A stretch of DNA of 21,235 nucleotides from Mesoaciditogaceae bacterium (GTDB lineage: Bacteria > Thermotogota > Thermotogae > Mesoaciditogales > Mesoaciditogaceae): assembly GCA_015486145.1 (NCBI GenBank), contig WFSH01000021.1, forward strand, positions 1 through 21,235, read 5' to 3'. This document shows positions 1 to 8,449 of this stretch, piece after piece. The notes under the pieces were generated by a model. The model was not told the DNA's origin and made no database searches. It saw only the letters and a program-made list of their open reading frames with translations. Position numbers and translations under genes: made by a program. The first letter of the stretch is position 1. Each line of letters begins with the position of its first letter.

Positions 1-83
<83 letters not shown>

Positions 84-142
84 TATAACCTTACCACTGC
101 TGCCTGCTTTTCAATGACCTGTTTGTTTATCACGCGAAGTTA

Positions 143-172
143 ATTCTACCATATAATCATTCGTGTTGTCAA
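143..172 (-). promoter_or_regulatory. Probable rRNA operon promoter
   Basis: On the minus strand TTGACA (167-172) and TAGAAT (143-148) are separated by 18 bases. This is a near-consensus sigma-70 promoter. It would start transcription near base 136, giving a leader of about 50 nucleotides before the mature 16S end. The stretch upstream of the -35 (about 173-200) is A/T-rich and could act as an UP element. No clear boxA antitermination site was seen in the short leader. Confidence 0.75.
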
Positions 173-397
173 TAGTAAATGGGTATTATTTCTTAAAATC
201 TCGAAAGAAGTATCTCGTTTTGGGTATACAAGCGCGGAGAACTCTCCAAATTCATCTGTATGTGGTAAAATCAATATAAAATACGAAAGCTAATCTGGTT
301 TTGTTAACGAATTTTCTCGGTAGATATTTGCGGCGATGCAGCTAAGTGAAAGGGATTTGATTTAGTTTCGAATTGAGATACATTTGGAGGCGATGAA
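173..397. other. Divergent spacer between 16S rRNA and degV
   Basis: This stretch lies between the rRNA promoter and the degV start. The only clear element is the Shine-Dalgarno TTGGAGG just before the GTG at 398. I found no convincing plus-strand sigma-70 promoter, no recognisable riboswitch fold (purine, c-di-GMP) and no small ORF with a ribosome binding site. A promoter for the 398-9949 operon must lie here or within it, but I cannot place it. Confidence 0.5.
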
Positions 398-1258
398 GTG
401 CGTATAAAAATTTTGGTAGACAGCACATCGGATATAAGAGCTGATTGGCTTGAAAAATACGATGCTGATATGGTACCATTAAAGGTTATTTGGTCAGATG
501 GTACCTCTGAAGACGATGAAAGAGACCCGAAAGCCCTTATGAATTTTTATGAAAAACTCAAAGTATCTCCAGAGATTCCCAAAACTTCCCAGCCGACTGT
601 TTTTGAGTTTCTCCAAAAGTACAGAAACGCGGAACAAGGTGGATATGAGGGTGTGGTTGTGATCACGTTGTCTTCTAAAATGTCAGGCACTTTGAACGCG
701 GCAAAAACGGCGGCAAAGGAGTCAAGGATCCCCGTCGAAGTTTTTGATACAAAATTAGCTTCAAGCATCAACGCGCTGGTAGTAAGGCGAGCACGGGAGC
801 TTGCTGATTCTGGAATGAACCCAAAAGAGATTGTTGAAAGGTTAAGGCAAGAGAGAGAACAAAAATCATTTCAAGCCCTTTTTTACGTGTCAGATTTTAA
901 TTTTCTCGTAAAGGGCGGGAGAGTTTCAAAATTTCAAGGCTTTATTGGTGCCATGCTCAAGATAAAGGTTGGTCTCTGGATAAACTACGAAGGTGAAATG
1001 GTACCCTTTGACAAGGCACGTGGAAAAACTCGGGCGTTTGATCTTTTGATCGAAAGAGCTGGTAAGGAAATTCCCTTCGGCACATCTGTAAGATTAGCCA
1101 TGATTCATTCGGATGCCGAAAATGAAGCCAGGGAACTTCTTGAGAGATTAAAAGAAAAATATCACGTTTTAGAATCATCTTTTCACATGACTGGAAAAGT
1201 GATTACCACACACGTTGGACCTGGTATGTGTGGATTTGGAATAGAAAATGTATCTTAA
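398..1258 (+). CDS. DegV family fatty-acid-binding protein
   Basis: A protein of 286 residues of the DegV family (EDD fold). These bind a fatty acid in a cleft between two domains; FakB proteins present it to the kinase FakA for phosphorylation. Family marks seen are the N-terminal DSTSDI motif, the TSQPT segment near residue 62, the TLSSKMSGT segment near residue 91 and the GGRVSK motif near residue 173. Length is normal for the family. The start is GTG, 7 bases after TTTGGAGG; a nearby ATG at 393 is out of frame and hits a stop at once. It is the first gene of the plus-strand run, 51 bases before the thioesterase gene. No fakA-like kinase is in the window. DegV genes are often multicopy, so the specific ligand is unknown. 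Confidence 0.9.
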   Translation: MRIKILVDSTSDIRADWLEKYDADMVPLKVIWSDGTSEDDERDPKALMNFYEKLKVSPEIPKTSQPTVFEFLQKYRNAEQGGYEGVVVITLSSKMSGTLNAAKTAAKESRIPVEVFDTKLASSINALVVRRARELADSGMNPKEIVERLRQEREQKSFQALFYVSDFNFLVKGGRVSKFQGFIGAMLKIKVGLWINYEGEMVPFDKARGKTRAFDLLIERAGKEIPFGTSVRLAMIHSDAENEARELLERLKEKYHVLESSFHMTGKVITTHVGPGMCGFGIENVS

Positions 1259-1309
1259 CCTGTGGAACAACCTGCTATTGCCCGATAAGAGTTTTAAGGA
1301 GGAGAATTC

Positions 1310-1666
1310 ATGGAAGAAAGTTTGTCTGTAGAAAAAACAGTTAGAAGCGAGGATTGTGCTTTAACACTGAAAAGTGGAGATTTGGAAGTACTTTCCACAC
1401 CAACAGTTTTGGCGTGGATGGAGGAAGTTTCAGCAAACTTGGCCAAAAAGTTTTTAGCTTCGGACGAATCAACAGTCGGGGTGCATGTCGAATTAGACCA
1501 TGTTGCTCCTGCTTTTGTGGGTGATAAAGTTAGGGTAAAATCAATTTTAAAAGAACGTGGAACGAAAAAATTCATCTTTTTTGTAACTGCAGAGTCCGCC
1601 GGAAAACTTCTCGCAAAGGCCAATCATGTCCGTGTTATTGTGAACAGGAGGCAATTCGTGAAATGA
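1310..1666 (+). CDS. FlK-like hotdog-fold thioesterase
   Basis: A small cytoplasmic protein of 118 residues resembling the fluoroacetyl-CoA thioesterase (FlK) branch of hotdog-fold enzymes. Shared marks are the LSTPTVLAWMEE segment (about residues 28-39, helix with conserved Glu), the TVGVHVELDHVAP segment (about 55-67, with His64) and the C-terminal beta-strand region ending VRVIVNR. Members of this group hydrolyse short acyl-CoA thioesters, or protect cells from a toxic acyl-CoA; the substrate here cannot be told. The start ATG follows AAGGAGG at a good distance. The stop overlaps the adenine deaminase start as ATGA, which suggests coupled translation. Its link to the purine genes is unexplained. 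Confidence 0.8.
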   Translation: MEESLSVEKTVRSEDCALTLKSGDLEVLSTPTVLAWMEEVSANLAKKFLASDESTVGVHVELDHVAPAFVGDKVRVKSILKERGTKKFIFFVTAESAGKLLAKANHVRVIVNRRQFVK

Positions 1667-3384
1667 AAATAGAGAACATAATTCCAGTTGCTTTAGGGGA
1701 AACTCCCGCGGATATTATCCTCAAAAATTGTAGAATTGTCAACGTGTTCACGCATAAAGTAGAGGAGGGCAACATTGCACTTTACAAAAAGAGGATCGCT
1801 GGTATTGGAGATTACACGAATGGAAGAGAAATTATTGATTTACATGGAGATTATGTAGTTCCGGGTTTAATCGATGCTCATTTACACATAGAAAGTTCCA
1901 TGGTAGAACCTGTTGAATTTTCGAGAGCGGTCCTTTCTCGTGGAACCACAACCGTGATAGCGGATCCACATGAAATAGCCAATGTTATGGGAATTTCCGG
2001 AATAGAGTATATGCTTAAATATACAGAAGGGGTTCCTCTCAACATTTACATGATGATCCCGTCTTGCGCACCAGCAACCGATATGGAAACAAGTGGTGCA
2101 GAAATATCTTCGATAGATACCATCCGATTGGTCACCAAATATCCAAGAGTTTTAGGTTTGGGAGAGGTTATGAATTATCCAGGGGTTTTAAAAACCGACC
2201 ACGATCTGATGACAAAAATTGAAATCATTCGGCACCTTTACAAAAAAATCGATGGACATTCCCCCGGTTTGAGTGGAAAGGAATTGAACGCTTACGTTTC
2301 TGCGTTTATCCGATCAGATCATGAGTGTACCACACAAAGAGAGGCCATTGAAAAAGTGTCAAGGGGTATGCACGTGCTCATAAGAGAGGGAAGTGTTGCC
2401 AGAAATCTCGACGATTTGATAGGTGCTGTAACCGAAGAGAATGAAAGATTTTTCTCGTTTTGTACTGATGATCGCCATCCCGATGATGTGGTAACAGAAG
2501 GACATATAGACAACATGGTACGACGTGCCGTAGCCAAAGGAGTTGATCCCATAACCGCCATAAGAATGGCCACGATAAATACGGCGTCTTTTTATGGTTT
2601 GAGAAGTATGGGAGCAATTGCCCCATCTTACAAAGCAGACATGGTGATTACACACTCTCTTGAAGATTTTTTCCCTCATATTGTGATCAAAGATTCAAAG
2701 ATTGTGGCGGTTGATGGAAAAATAAAGGCAAAAATAATCGGAAACGAGGGGGAAAAATTCATCGAAAACATGGATGGTAACTTTAGAATTTCCCATGTGA
2801 ATGAATCCGACTTAAAAATTGCGGATACTTCAAGCAAAACGAGAGCCATTCAACTTTTCAACAACAGCATTGTGACAAAAGAGAAAATATTCGATGTTTC
2901 TCCTTTAAAAGTACCTGATGTGGAACGTGACCTTTTAAAAATAGCCGTTGTTAGCAGATATGATCCTCGCAAGTCCATTTCCGTTGGTGCCGTAACAGGA
3001 ATCGGATTAAAAACTGGTGCCGTTGCCACTTCGGTTGGACATGACTCTCATAACATGTCGGTCGTTGGTACAAACGATCGAGATATGGTAACGGCTATCA
3101 ATCGCGTAATAGACCTTCATGGTGGAATAGTGGTTGTTAACAAAGGGAAAGTAATTTCCGAACTCCCACTTCCGATAGCGGGTTTGATGTCAAATCTTCC
3201 AATGGAAGAAGTTGCCAACCAAATAAAAGATTTGAAGGAAAGTGCACATTCAATAGGGTGTAAAATTGACGATCCTTTTATGGTGCTTTCATTTGTTCAA
3301 TTGGCAGTTATTCCCAAGCTCAGAATAACGAATCTTGGGCTAGTGGATGTGGAGAAACACGAATTTGTCAGTGTTGGCTTGTAA
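1663..3384 (+). CDS. ade: Adenine deaminase
   Basis: A full-length adenine deaminase of the amidohydrolase superfamily (573 residues; family usually 570-600). It converts adenine to hypoxanthine plus ammonia and is a binuclear metal enzyme. Visible motifs are DAHLHIESSM (71-80, metal ligands), ADPHEIANVMG (100-110), the PSCAPAT segment (133-139), GEVMNYPGV (167-175), DGHSPGLSG (197-205) and CTDDRHPDD (267-275). The C-terminal domain with GHDSHN and GG(I/V)VVV strings is also present. Translation starts in a 4-base overlap with the thioesterase gene, after an AGGAGG site at about 1647. The next gene is the molybdenum hydroxylase, which could act on the hypoxanthine produced. Function is secure at family level. 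Confidence 0.96.
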   Translation: MKIENIIPVALGETPADIILKNCRIVNVFTHKVEEGNIALYKKRIAGIGDYTNGREIIDLHGDYVVPGLIDAHLHIESSMVEPVEFSRAVLSRGTTTVIADPHEIANVMGISGIEYMLKYTEGVPLNIYMMIPSCAPATDMETSGAEISSIDTIRLVTKYPRVLGLGEVMNYPGVLKTDHDLMTKIEIIRHLYKKIDGHSPGLSGKELNAYVSAFIRSDHECTTQREAIEKVSRGMHVLIREGSVARNLDDLIGAVTEENERFFSFCTDDRHPDDVVTEGHIDNMVRRAVAKGVDPITAIRMATINTASFYGLRSMGAIAPSYKADMVITHSLEDFFPHIVIKDSKIVAVDGKIKAKIIGNEGEKFIENMDGNFRISHVNESDLKIADTSSKTRAIQLFNNSIVTKEKIFDVSPLKVPDVERDLLKIAVVSRYDPRKSISVGAVTGIGLKTGAVATSVGHDSHNMSVVGTNDRDMVTAINRVIDLHGGIVVVNKGKVISELPLPIAGLMSNLPMEEVANQIKDLKESAHSIGCKIDDPFMVLSFVQLAVIPKLRITNLGLVDVEKHEFVSVGL

Positions 3385-3401
3385 AGGACGGTGTTCATGG
3401 A

Positions 3402-5711
3402 ATGCAAAGTGTTGCTGAAAAACATGGATACTCCATAATTGGAAAAAAGATACAGAGGGTTGATGCTTTTCAAAAAGTCACGGGTCAGGCAAAATTCGTT
3501 GCTGATTTTGAGATGAAGGGAATGTTGTACGGTGCGTTGGTTTTATCAAAGCACGCGAGAGCTCGTGTGAAAAAAATAGATGTTTCGAAGGCAAAGGCTT
3601 TACGTGGTGTTAGAGCTGTTTTGACCTATAGGGATATTCCCGGTGAAAATCAGTTGGGTGAAGTTGTTGCGGATATGCCTTGCTTGATTCCAGAGGGAGA
3701 AGAAGTGAGGTACCGTGGAGATGTTGTTGCTTTGGTCGCAGCCGACACTCTTAAAATCGCTAAAAACGCGGCAGAGTTGGTTGAAGTTGAATATGAGAAA
3801 CTTACACCTGTTCTCACAATTGAAGATGCTTTGAAGAATGAAAACATGGTGCACCAAGGTGGAAATATTTTGACTGCAAAAAGAATAAGAAAAGGAGATG
3901 TTCAAGCTGGCTTTGTCGATTCCGACGTGATATTTGAAGATGATTTTTATGCCCATTATCAAGAACAAGCATATCTTGAGCCACAGGGAGTGCTCACAAC
4001 CTTTGATAACAATTACGGTATAACCATATACGGTTCTATGCAATGTCCTTATTATGTGCAATCAGCTGTACCGAAAGTTTTGGGAATTCCCATGAATAAA
4101 GTGCGAGTTATCCAAGCCGAAACTGGCGGAGCTTTTGGTGGGAAAGAAGACGTTCCGTCTTACGTTGCTTCTCAATGTGCCCTTTTGGCGTATCATACCA
4201 GAAGACCCGTATTACTCGTATATTCAAGAGAAGTGGATATACAAGCAACGAGTAAGCGTCATCCCATTAAATCTCACTACAAAATTGGTTTCGATAAAAA
4301 TGGAAAATTGAAAGCCGTTGAGATCACGGCTCACATGGATATGGGAGCTTATGCAACGCTTTCACCGATTGTCATGTACAGAAGTCTTGTTCACGCAGCC
4401 GGTGCTTACGATGTTCCAAATGTCAAAGTTGACATAGATGGAGTTTACACAAATAAAGTACCATGTGGTGCTTTCAGAGGATTTGGAAGCCCGCAAGTGT
4501 TGTTCGCGATGGAGTCCATGATGAGTGAAGCTGCAAAAAAGTTAGGAATGGATCCAATTGACATTCGTCTAAGAAACGCTTTGAAAGTGGGAAGCCGAAC
4601 CTCTACAGATCAAGTCTTGACGGAATCGGTAGGTGCCGTTAAGACCATAGAGCACGCCGTTAAAATTTCAGATTACGATAGTTTGAAAAAGCAAGTTAGC
4701 GAATTTAACGGGAAAAACAAATTCAGAAAACGTGGAGTTGGTGTTTCTCACATAATATATGGGGTTTCTCTTGGAGCGGCTGGACAGCACCTTGACGCCG
4801 CTGGTGCACTTGTTCAAGTGCACCGAGATGGTTCGATCAACGTACACTTTGGAAACACCGAAATGGGACAGGGTGCCAAGACAGTTATATCGATGATCGC
4901 TTCGGAATCGATCGGACAAAAGATGGAAATGATTCGTGTCGATAATCCGGATACATCTTATGTTCAAGACAGTGGTCCTACAGTGGCATCCAGGGCAACG
5001 GTTTTTGGTGGCAATGCCGTGAAAAACGCATGTGAAAACATAAAGAGAAGGATGATTGAACATTTTTCAAAAACGAGAAAAATTCCATTTGAAGACATAA
5101 CAGTTGAAAACGGGGTTTTCAAAGTATCAGATGGAAGAGAAGAGGGCTTTGATAAAATTGCGCAGGAATGTTACGATGCCAACGTTAAAATGGTTGAGAG
5201 AGGGTGGTTTGTTTCACCAAAGCTCCATTGGGATCCAGAAACTGGTTTGGGAGAAGCCTATGTAACGTATGCTTATGCGACACAGATCGTTCTCGTTGAG
5301 GTTGATATGCTAACGGGTAGGGTTCAGGTCTTGGAAGGCTACACCTCCCATGATGTGGGCAAAAAACTCAACCCGATAGGCTTAGAAGGGCAAGTTCAAG
5401 GTGGATTTGTTCAAGGAATGGGATATGGAATTTTTGAAGATCTTAAGACAGTTGATGGAAAAATCGTGACAGACAATTTCAACACCTATATCATTCCCAC
5501 TGTGAATGATATACCCAAAAAACTTGTGATAGATTTCGTGGAGGATAATTATTCTCACGGACCGTTTGGGGCAAAAGGAATAGGAGAACCCTCTCTTATG
5601 CCAACACCCGCAGCGATTGCCAACGCAATTTCAAATGCTATAGGAAGAAGGGTTAAACGTATTCCGGCAAATCAAGAATACATCATGAATCTTATAGAGG
5701 AGGTAAAATGA
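3402..5711 (+). CDS. Xanthine dehydrogenase family molybdopterin-binding subunit
   Basis: The 769-residue large subunit of a molybdenum hydroxylase. It has the aldehyde oxidase/xanthine dehydrogenase a/b hammerhead domain at about 20-135, then the molybdopterin-binding domains. Motifs are GSMQCPYYVQ (211-220), GGAFGGKED (242-250), CGAFRGFGSPQ (355-365), GNTEMGQG (484-491) and GIGEP near the C-terminus with catalytic Glu729. Glu249 and Arg359 match the purine-binding Glu and Arg of xanthine dehydrogenases, which aldehyde oxidases usually replace, so a purine substrate is favoured. The enzyme needs FAD and 2Fe-2S subunits, which are not in this window. It sits 17 bases after ade and 1 base before the PLP enzyme gene. 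ATG at 3402 follows AAAGGACGG; the ATG at 3397 is out of frame. Hypoxanthine, xanthine or another oxopurine are all possible substrates. Confidence 0.92.
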   Translation: MQSVAEKHGYSIIGKKIQRVDAFQKVTGQAKFVADFEMKGMLYGALVLSKHARARVKKIDVSKAKALRGVRAVLTYRDIPGENQLGEVVADMPCLIPEGEEVRYRGDVVALVAADTLKIAKNAAELVEVEYEKLTPVLTIEDALKNENMVHQGGNILTAKRIRKGDVQAGFVDSDVIFEDDFYAHYQEQAYLEPQGVLTTFDNNYGITIYGSMQCPYYVQSAVPKVLGIPMNKVRVIQAETGGAFGGKEDVPSYVASQCALLAYHTRRPVLLVYSREVDIQATSKRHPIKSHYKIGFDKNGKLKAVEITAHMDMGAYATLSPIVMYRSLVHAAGAYDVPNVKVDIDGVYTNKVPCGAFRGFGSPQVLFAMESMMSEAAKKLGMDPIDIRLRNALKVGSRTSTDQVLTESVGAVKTIEHAVKISDYDSLKKQVSEFNGKNKFRKRGVGVSHIIYGVSLGAAGQHLDAAGALVQVHRDGSINVHFGNTEMGQGAKTVISMIASESIGQKMEMIRVDNPDTSYVQDSGPTVASRATVFGGNAVKNACENIKRRMIEHFSKTRKIPFEDITVENGVFKVSDGREEGFDKIAQECYDANVKMVERGWFVSPKLHWDPETGLGEAYVTYAYATQIVLVEVDMLTGRVQVLEGYTSHDVGKKLNPIGLEGQVQGGFVQGMGYGIFEDLKTVDGKIVTDNFNTYIIPTVNDIPKKLVIDFVEDNYSHGPFGAKGIGEPSLMPTPAAIANAISNAIGRRVKRIPANQEYIMNLIEEVK

Positions 5712-5712
5712 G

Positions 5713-7104
5713 ATGAGTTCTAAGAAAGTTATTGGACCAACATTTGAAGAAATGTTGCATCCTGACAAAATCGATCCCAAAATAAGGAAACTGGCATTGG
5801 AAAAGTTCAAGGAGGACCCGTTGGATCCGATAAACTTTTTCAACATCACATGGCGTGGAATAGACAACAAGGTAAAATATATTGTCCTACCAAAAGCCCT
5901 GACCGGAGTGGATGCGAACATAATAGTCATGTATGGAAGAGATTTCCCAACGGGCAGTCACAAAGTTGGTGCAACTTACTCAATTCTTGCAGAAAAAGTC
6001 ATCAGAAACGAAGTGGATCCTTCTTACCATACGCTTATATGGCCATCGACCGGAAATTATGGGATCGGTGGTGCATGGGTCGGATGCCGGATGAAATTCG
6101 ATACCGTTGTGATCTTACCCGAAGAAATGAGTCAAGAGAGATTCGACATAATTAGATCGTACGGTGCCCGCGTTATCGCGACTCCAGGCTGTGAATCAAA
6201 CGTAAAGGAGATATACGACAAGGCCAAAGAATTGAAAAGCAAAGATCCGGAAAAAGTGCGTATTTTAAATCAATTCAGTGAATTTGGAAATTATCGCTTC
6301 CATTATTACGTTACAGGAAACACGATGTTGGAAATGATCAAAGAGGAAGAAATAGGTAATGGTAAAATTGCCGCGATAGTATCCGGAGTGGGTTCTGCTG
6401 GAACGATAGCATGTGGTGACAGGGTTAAGCAAGTTTTTCCTGATACCAAAGTTGTGACTTTGGAGCCGATCCAATGTCCGACGATTTCTATGAACGGATA
6501 TGGTGGACATGACATTCAAGGAATAGGGGATAAACATGTCACGTGGATACATCACGTTACGAACAGTGATGCGGTTGTTGCAGTTGATGACATGGAATCA
6601 AAAAAAGGATTGCAGCTTTTAACCGATGAAGTGGGAAAAGAGTTCCTCAAGGATTTTATACCTGAGAAGACCGTGGAAGAAATCGCCACTATTTTTGGAA
6701 TTTCCGGTGTTGCCAACGTGCTTGGAGCTATAAAAATTGCCAAAGTGTATGGTTTCGGTCCAAACGACAACATCGTTACAATCGCAACGGACACTGTAGA
6801 ACGATATCGCTCCGTTATGTCGGATCTGGATAAGAGATTCGGTAAGATGGATAAAGCAGAAGCAAAGGCAAGGTACGAATCCATATTTATGGGAGTAAAA
6901 ACAGATTGGTTCTTCGAGGGAACACTCGAAAACAGAAGGAGGTGGCACAACCTTAAATATTACACATGGGTTGAACAGCAAGGTAAGACAGTTGAAGAGC
7001 TCAACTCACAGCTTAAGGATGAATATTGGGTTTCTCAACAAAAGATCGTTCAGGAAACGGATGATCTCATTCTTGAATACAGAAAGAAGGAAGGTATATT
7101 GTGA
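5713..7104 (+). CDS. PLP-dependent fold-type II enzyme of unknown substrate
   Basis: A 463-residue enzyme of the tryptophan synthase beta/threonine synthase/cysteine synthase superfamily. The PLP lysine is in PTGSHKVGA (Lys84), the cofactor-binding Asn in STGNYG (112-117) and the phosphate-gripping loop in SGVGSAGT (224-231). An N-terminal extension of about 50 residues and a C-terminal tail of about 85 residues, rich in Trp, Lys and Glu, set it apart from ordinary cysteine synthases. Proteins of this type are annotated only as PLP-dependent beta-subunit-like lyases. The diaminopropionate ammonia-lyase YgeX, found in purine/urate clusters, is a different member of the same superfamily. The gene follows the molybdenum hydroxylase by 1 base with AGAGGAGG before its ATG, and overlaps the next gene as GTGA. 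A lyase or ammonia-lyase step in purine breakdown is an inference from neighbours. Confidence 0.85.
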   Translation: MSSKKVIGPTFEEMLHPDKIDPKIRKLALEKFKEDPLDPINFFNITWRGIDNKVKYIVLPKALTGVDANIIVMYGRDFPTGSHKVGATYSILAEKVIRNEVDPSYHTLIWPSTGNYGIGGAWVGCRMKFDTVVILPEEMSQERFDIIRSYGARVIATPGCESNVKEIYDKAKELKSKDPEKVRILNQFSEFGNYRFHYYVTGNTMLEMIKEEEIGNGKIAAIVSGVGSAGTIACGDRVKQVFPDTKVVTLEPIQCPTISMNGYGGHDIQGIGDKHVTWIHHVTNSDAVVAVDDMESKKGLQLLTDEVGKEFLKDFIPEKTVEEIATIFGISGVANVLGAIKIAKVYGFGPNDNIVTIATDTVERYRSVMSDLDKRFGKMDKAEAKARYESIFMGVKTDWFFEGTLENRRRWHNLKYYTWVEQQGKTVEELNSQLKDEYWVSQQKIVQETDDLILEYRKKEGIL

Positions 7105-8447
7105 AATACCTTTTCAAGAACATTTCTCATCTTGCAACTTTTGGTGAGATTGGTGAACTTGAAGATGCTTGCCTTGTCGTGGAGGATGAACGGATAACTT
7201 ATGTTGGATCAAAAGAACCCGAAGGCTCTTTTGATAGAGTGATAGATTGTTCTGGTAAAATCATGCTCCCAGGCTTTGTCAACACGCATCATCATTTGTA
7301 CCAATCTCTTACAAGAAACGTGAAAGGCGTCCAGAATGCAAAACTGTTTGATTGGCTTGTGAATCTTTATGAAATGTGGAAAAATTTGGATGACGAAGCC
7401 GCTTATGTCAGTGCAGCTGTAGCTTCTGCCGAGATGGCCTTGAGTGGGGTAACGACAACGAGTGACATGCTTTATCTGTATCCTAAAGGTAAGAATTCAC
7501 TTTTTGATGAAGAAGTAAAAGGCGTATCTCACATTGGGCTTAGGTTTCATCCCACGAGAGGCGCGATGTCCATGTCAAAAAAGGATGGTGGTCTTCCCCC
7601 AGATTCAGTTGTTCAAGATGAAGACGAGATACTTTCGGAGTATGAGCGAGTTGTTCACAAATACCACGATAGAAAAAAATACGCGATGACAAGGGTTGCA
7701 CTTGCCCCTTGTTCACCATTTTCTGTGACGGAAAAGCTCATGGAGGAAACCCTCAGGATGGCTGAAAAATTAGGTGTGTTATTACACACTCATTTGGCAG
7801 AAACCAAAGATGAAGAGAGATTTTGTCTCGATAAGTTTGGATTGAAGCCGGTTGATTACATGGAGAAAATAGGTTGGTTGAATCCACGAGTTTGGTTTGC
7901 ACATCTTGTACACATCGACGATGAGGACATTGAAAAGCTTCGTAAAAATGACGTTGGAGTTTCCCACTGTCCATCTTCAAACATGCGACTTGGTTCTGGT
8001 ATAGCACCGATAGTGAAAATGAGAGAACTAAGAGTTTCCCTTGGCGTGGATGGAAGTGCTTCTAACGATACATCGAATATGATTTTGGAAATCAGGAATG
8101 CTCTGCTACTTCAAAGAGTGAAATATGGGGCATCGGCAATCACACCGAGAAAAGTTTTGGAATTTGCCACAATTGGTGGTGCCAGAGTACTTAGAATGGA
8201 TGATTACATAGGTGCGCTGAACGTTGGAAATGCCGCTGACCTCATAATGTTTGACCTCAACAAAATAGAATTTGCCGGTGGACTGGATGATCCGTTGAGT
8301 GCGATCGTTATGTGTGATGCGAAGCAAGTGGATTTTAACATGGTCAACGGTAACGTGATCGTTGAAAATGGGAATTTGTTGGTTAAGGATATTGAAGATT
8401 TGATCAAGAGACACAACCGAATATCCAAACATTTGGTAAGGGGGTAG
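7101..8447 (+). CDS. 8-oxoguanine deaminase-like amidohydrolase (COG0402)
   Basis: A 448-residue metal-dependent amidohydrolase of the ATZ/TRZ and SsnA group. Metal ligands are visible in NTHHHLYQS (61-69, His63 and His65), LLHTHLAET (227-235), FAHLVH (266-271) and GVDGSASND (315-323). The NTHHHLYQSLTR start and the FDWLVNLYEMW segment (83-93) resemble bacterial 8-oxoguanine deaminases, which turn 8-oxoguanine into urate and ammonia, more than E. coli SsnA or guanine deaminases. The GTG start overlaps the preceding stop as GTGA and follows AAGGAAGG. It could feed urate, or another deaminated ring, into the same route as the upstream hydroxylase. Alternatives are isoxanthopterin, hydroxyatrazine-type or other aminohydrolase activity. 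Confidence 0.85.
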   Translation: MKYLFKNISHLATFGEIGELEDACLVVEDERITYVGSKEPEGSFDRVIDCSGKIMLPGFVNTHHHLYQSLTRNVKGVQNAKLFDWLVNLYEMWKNLDDEAAYVSAAVASAEMALSGVTTTSDMLYLYPKGKNSLFDEEVKGVSHIGLRFHPTRGAMSMSKKDGGLPPDSVVQDEDEILSEYERVVHKYHDRKKYAMTRVALAPCSPFSVTEKLMEETLRMAEKLGVLLHTHLAETKDEERFCLDKFGLKPVDYMEKIGWLNPRVWFAHLVHIDDEDIEKLRKNDVGVSHCPSSNMRLGSGIAPIVKMRELRVSLGVDGSASNDTSNMILEIRNALLLQRVKYGASAITPRKVLEFATIGGARVLRMDDYIGALNVGNAADLIMFDLNKIEFAGGLDDPLSAIVMCDAKQVDFNMVNGNVIVENGNLLVKDIEDLIKRHNRISKHLVRG

Positions 8448-8449
8448 AA

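Noticed and set aside
357..384. Possible plus-strand promoter TTGATT / TACATT with 16-base spacer before degV
   Set aside because: It would start transcription near 391, just after the Shine-Dalgarno site at 384-390, leaving that site out of the transcript; match is also weak.
241..397. Search for a purine or c-di-GMP riboswitch upstream of the plus-strand operon
   Set aside because: No conserved core sequences or convincing stem pairs were found.
3600..4061. Minus-strand open frame of 153 codons within the molybdenum hydroxylase gene
   Set aside because: Overlaps a well-supported gene with full motifs; composition is Ile/Cys/Phe-rich noise.
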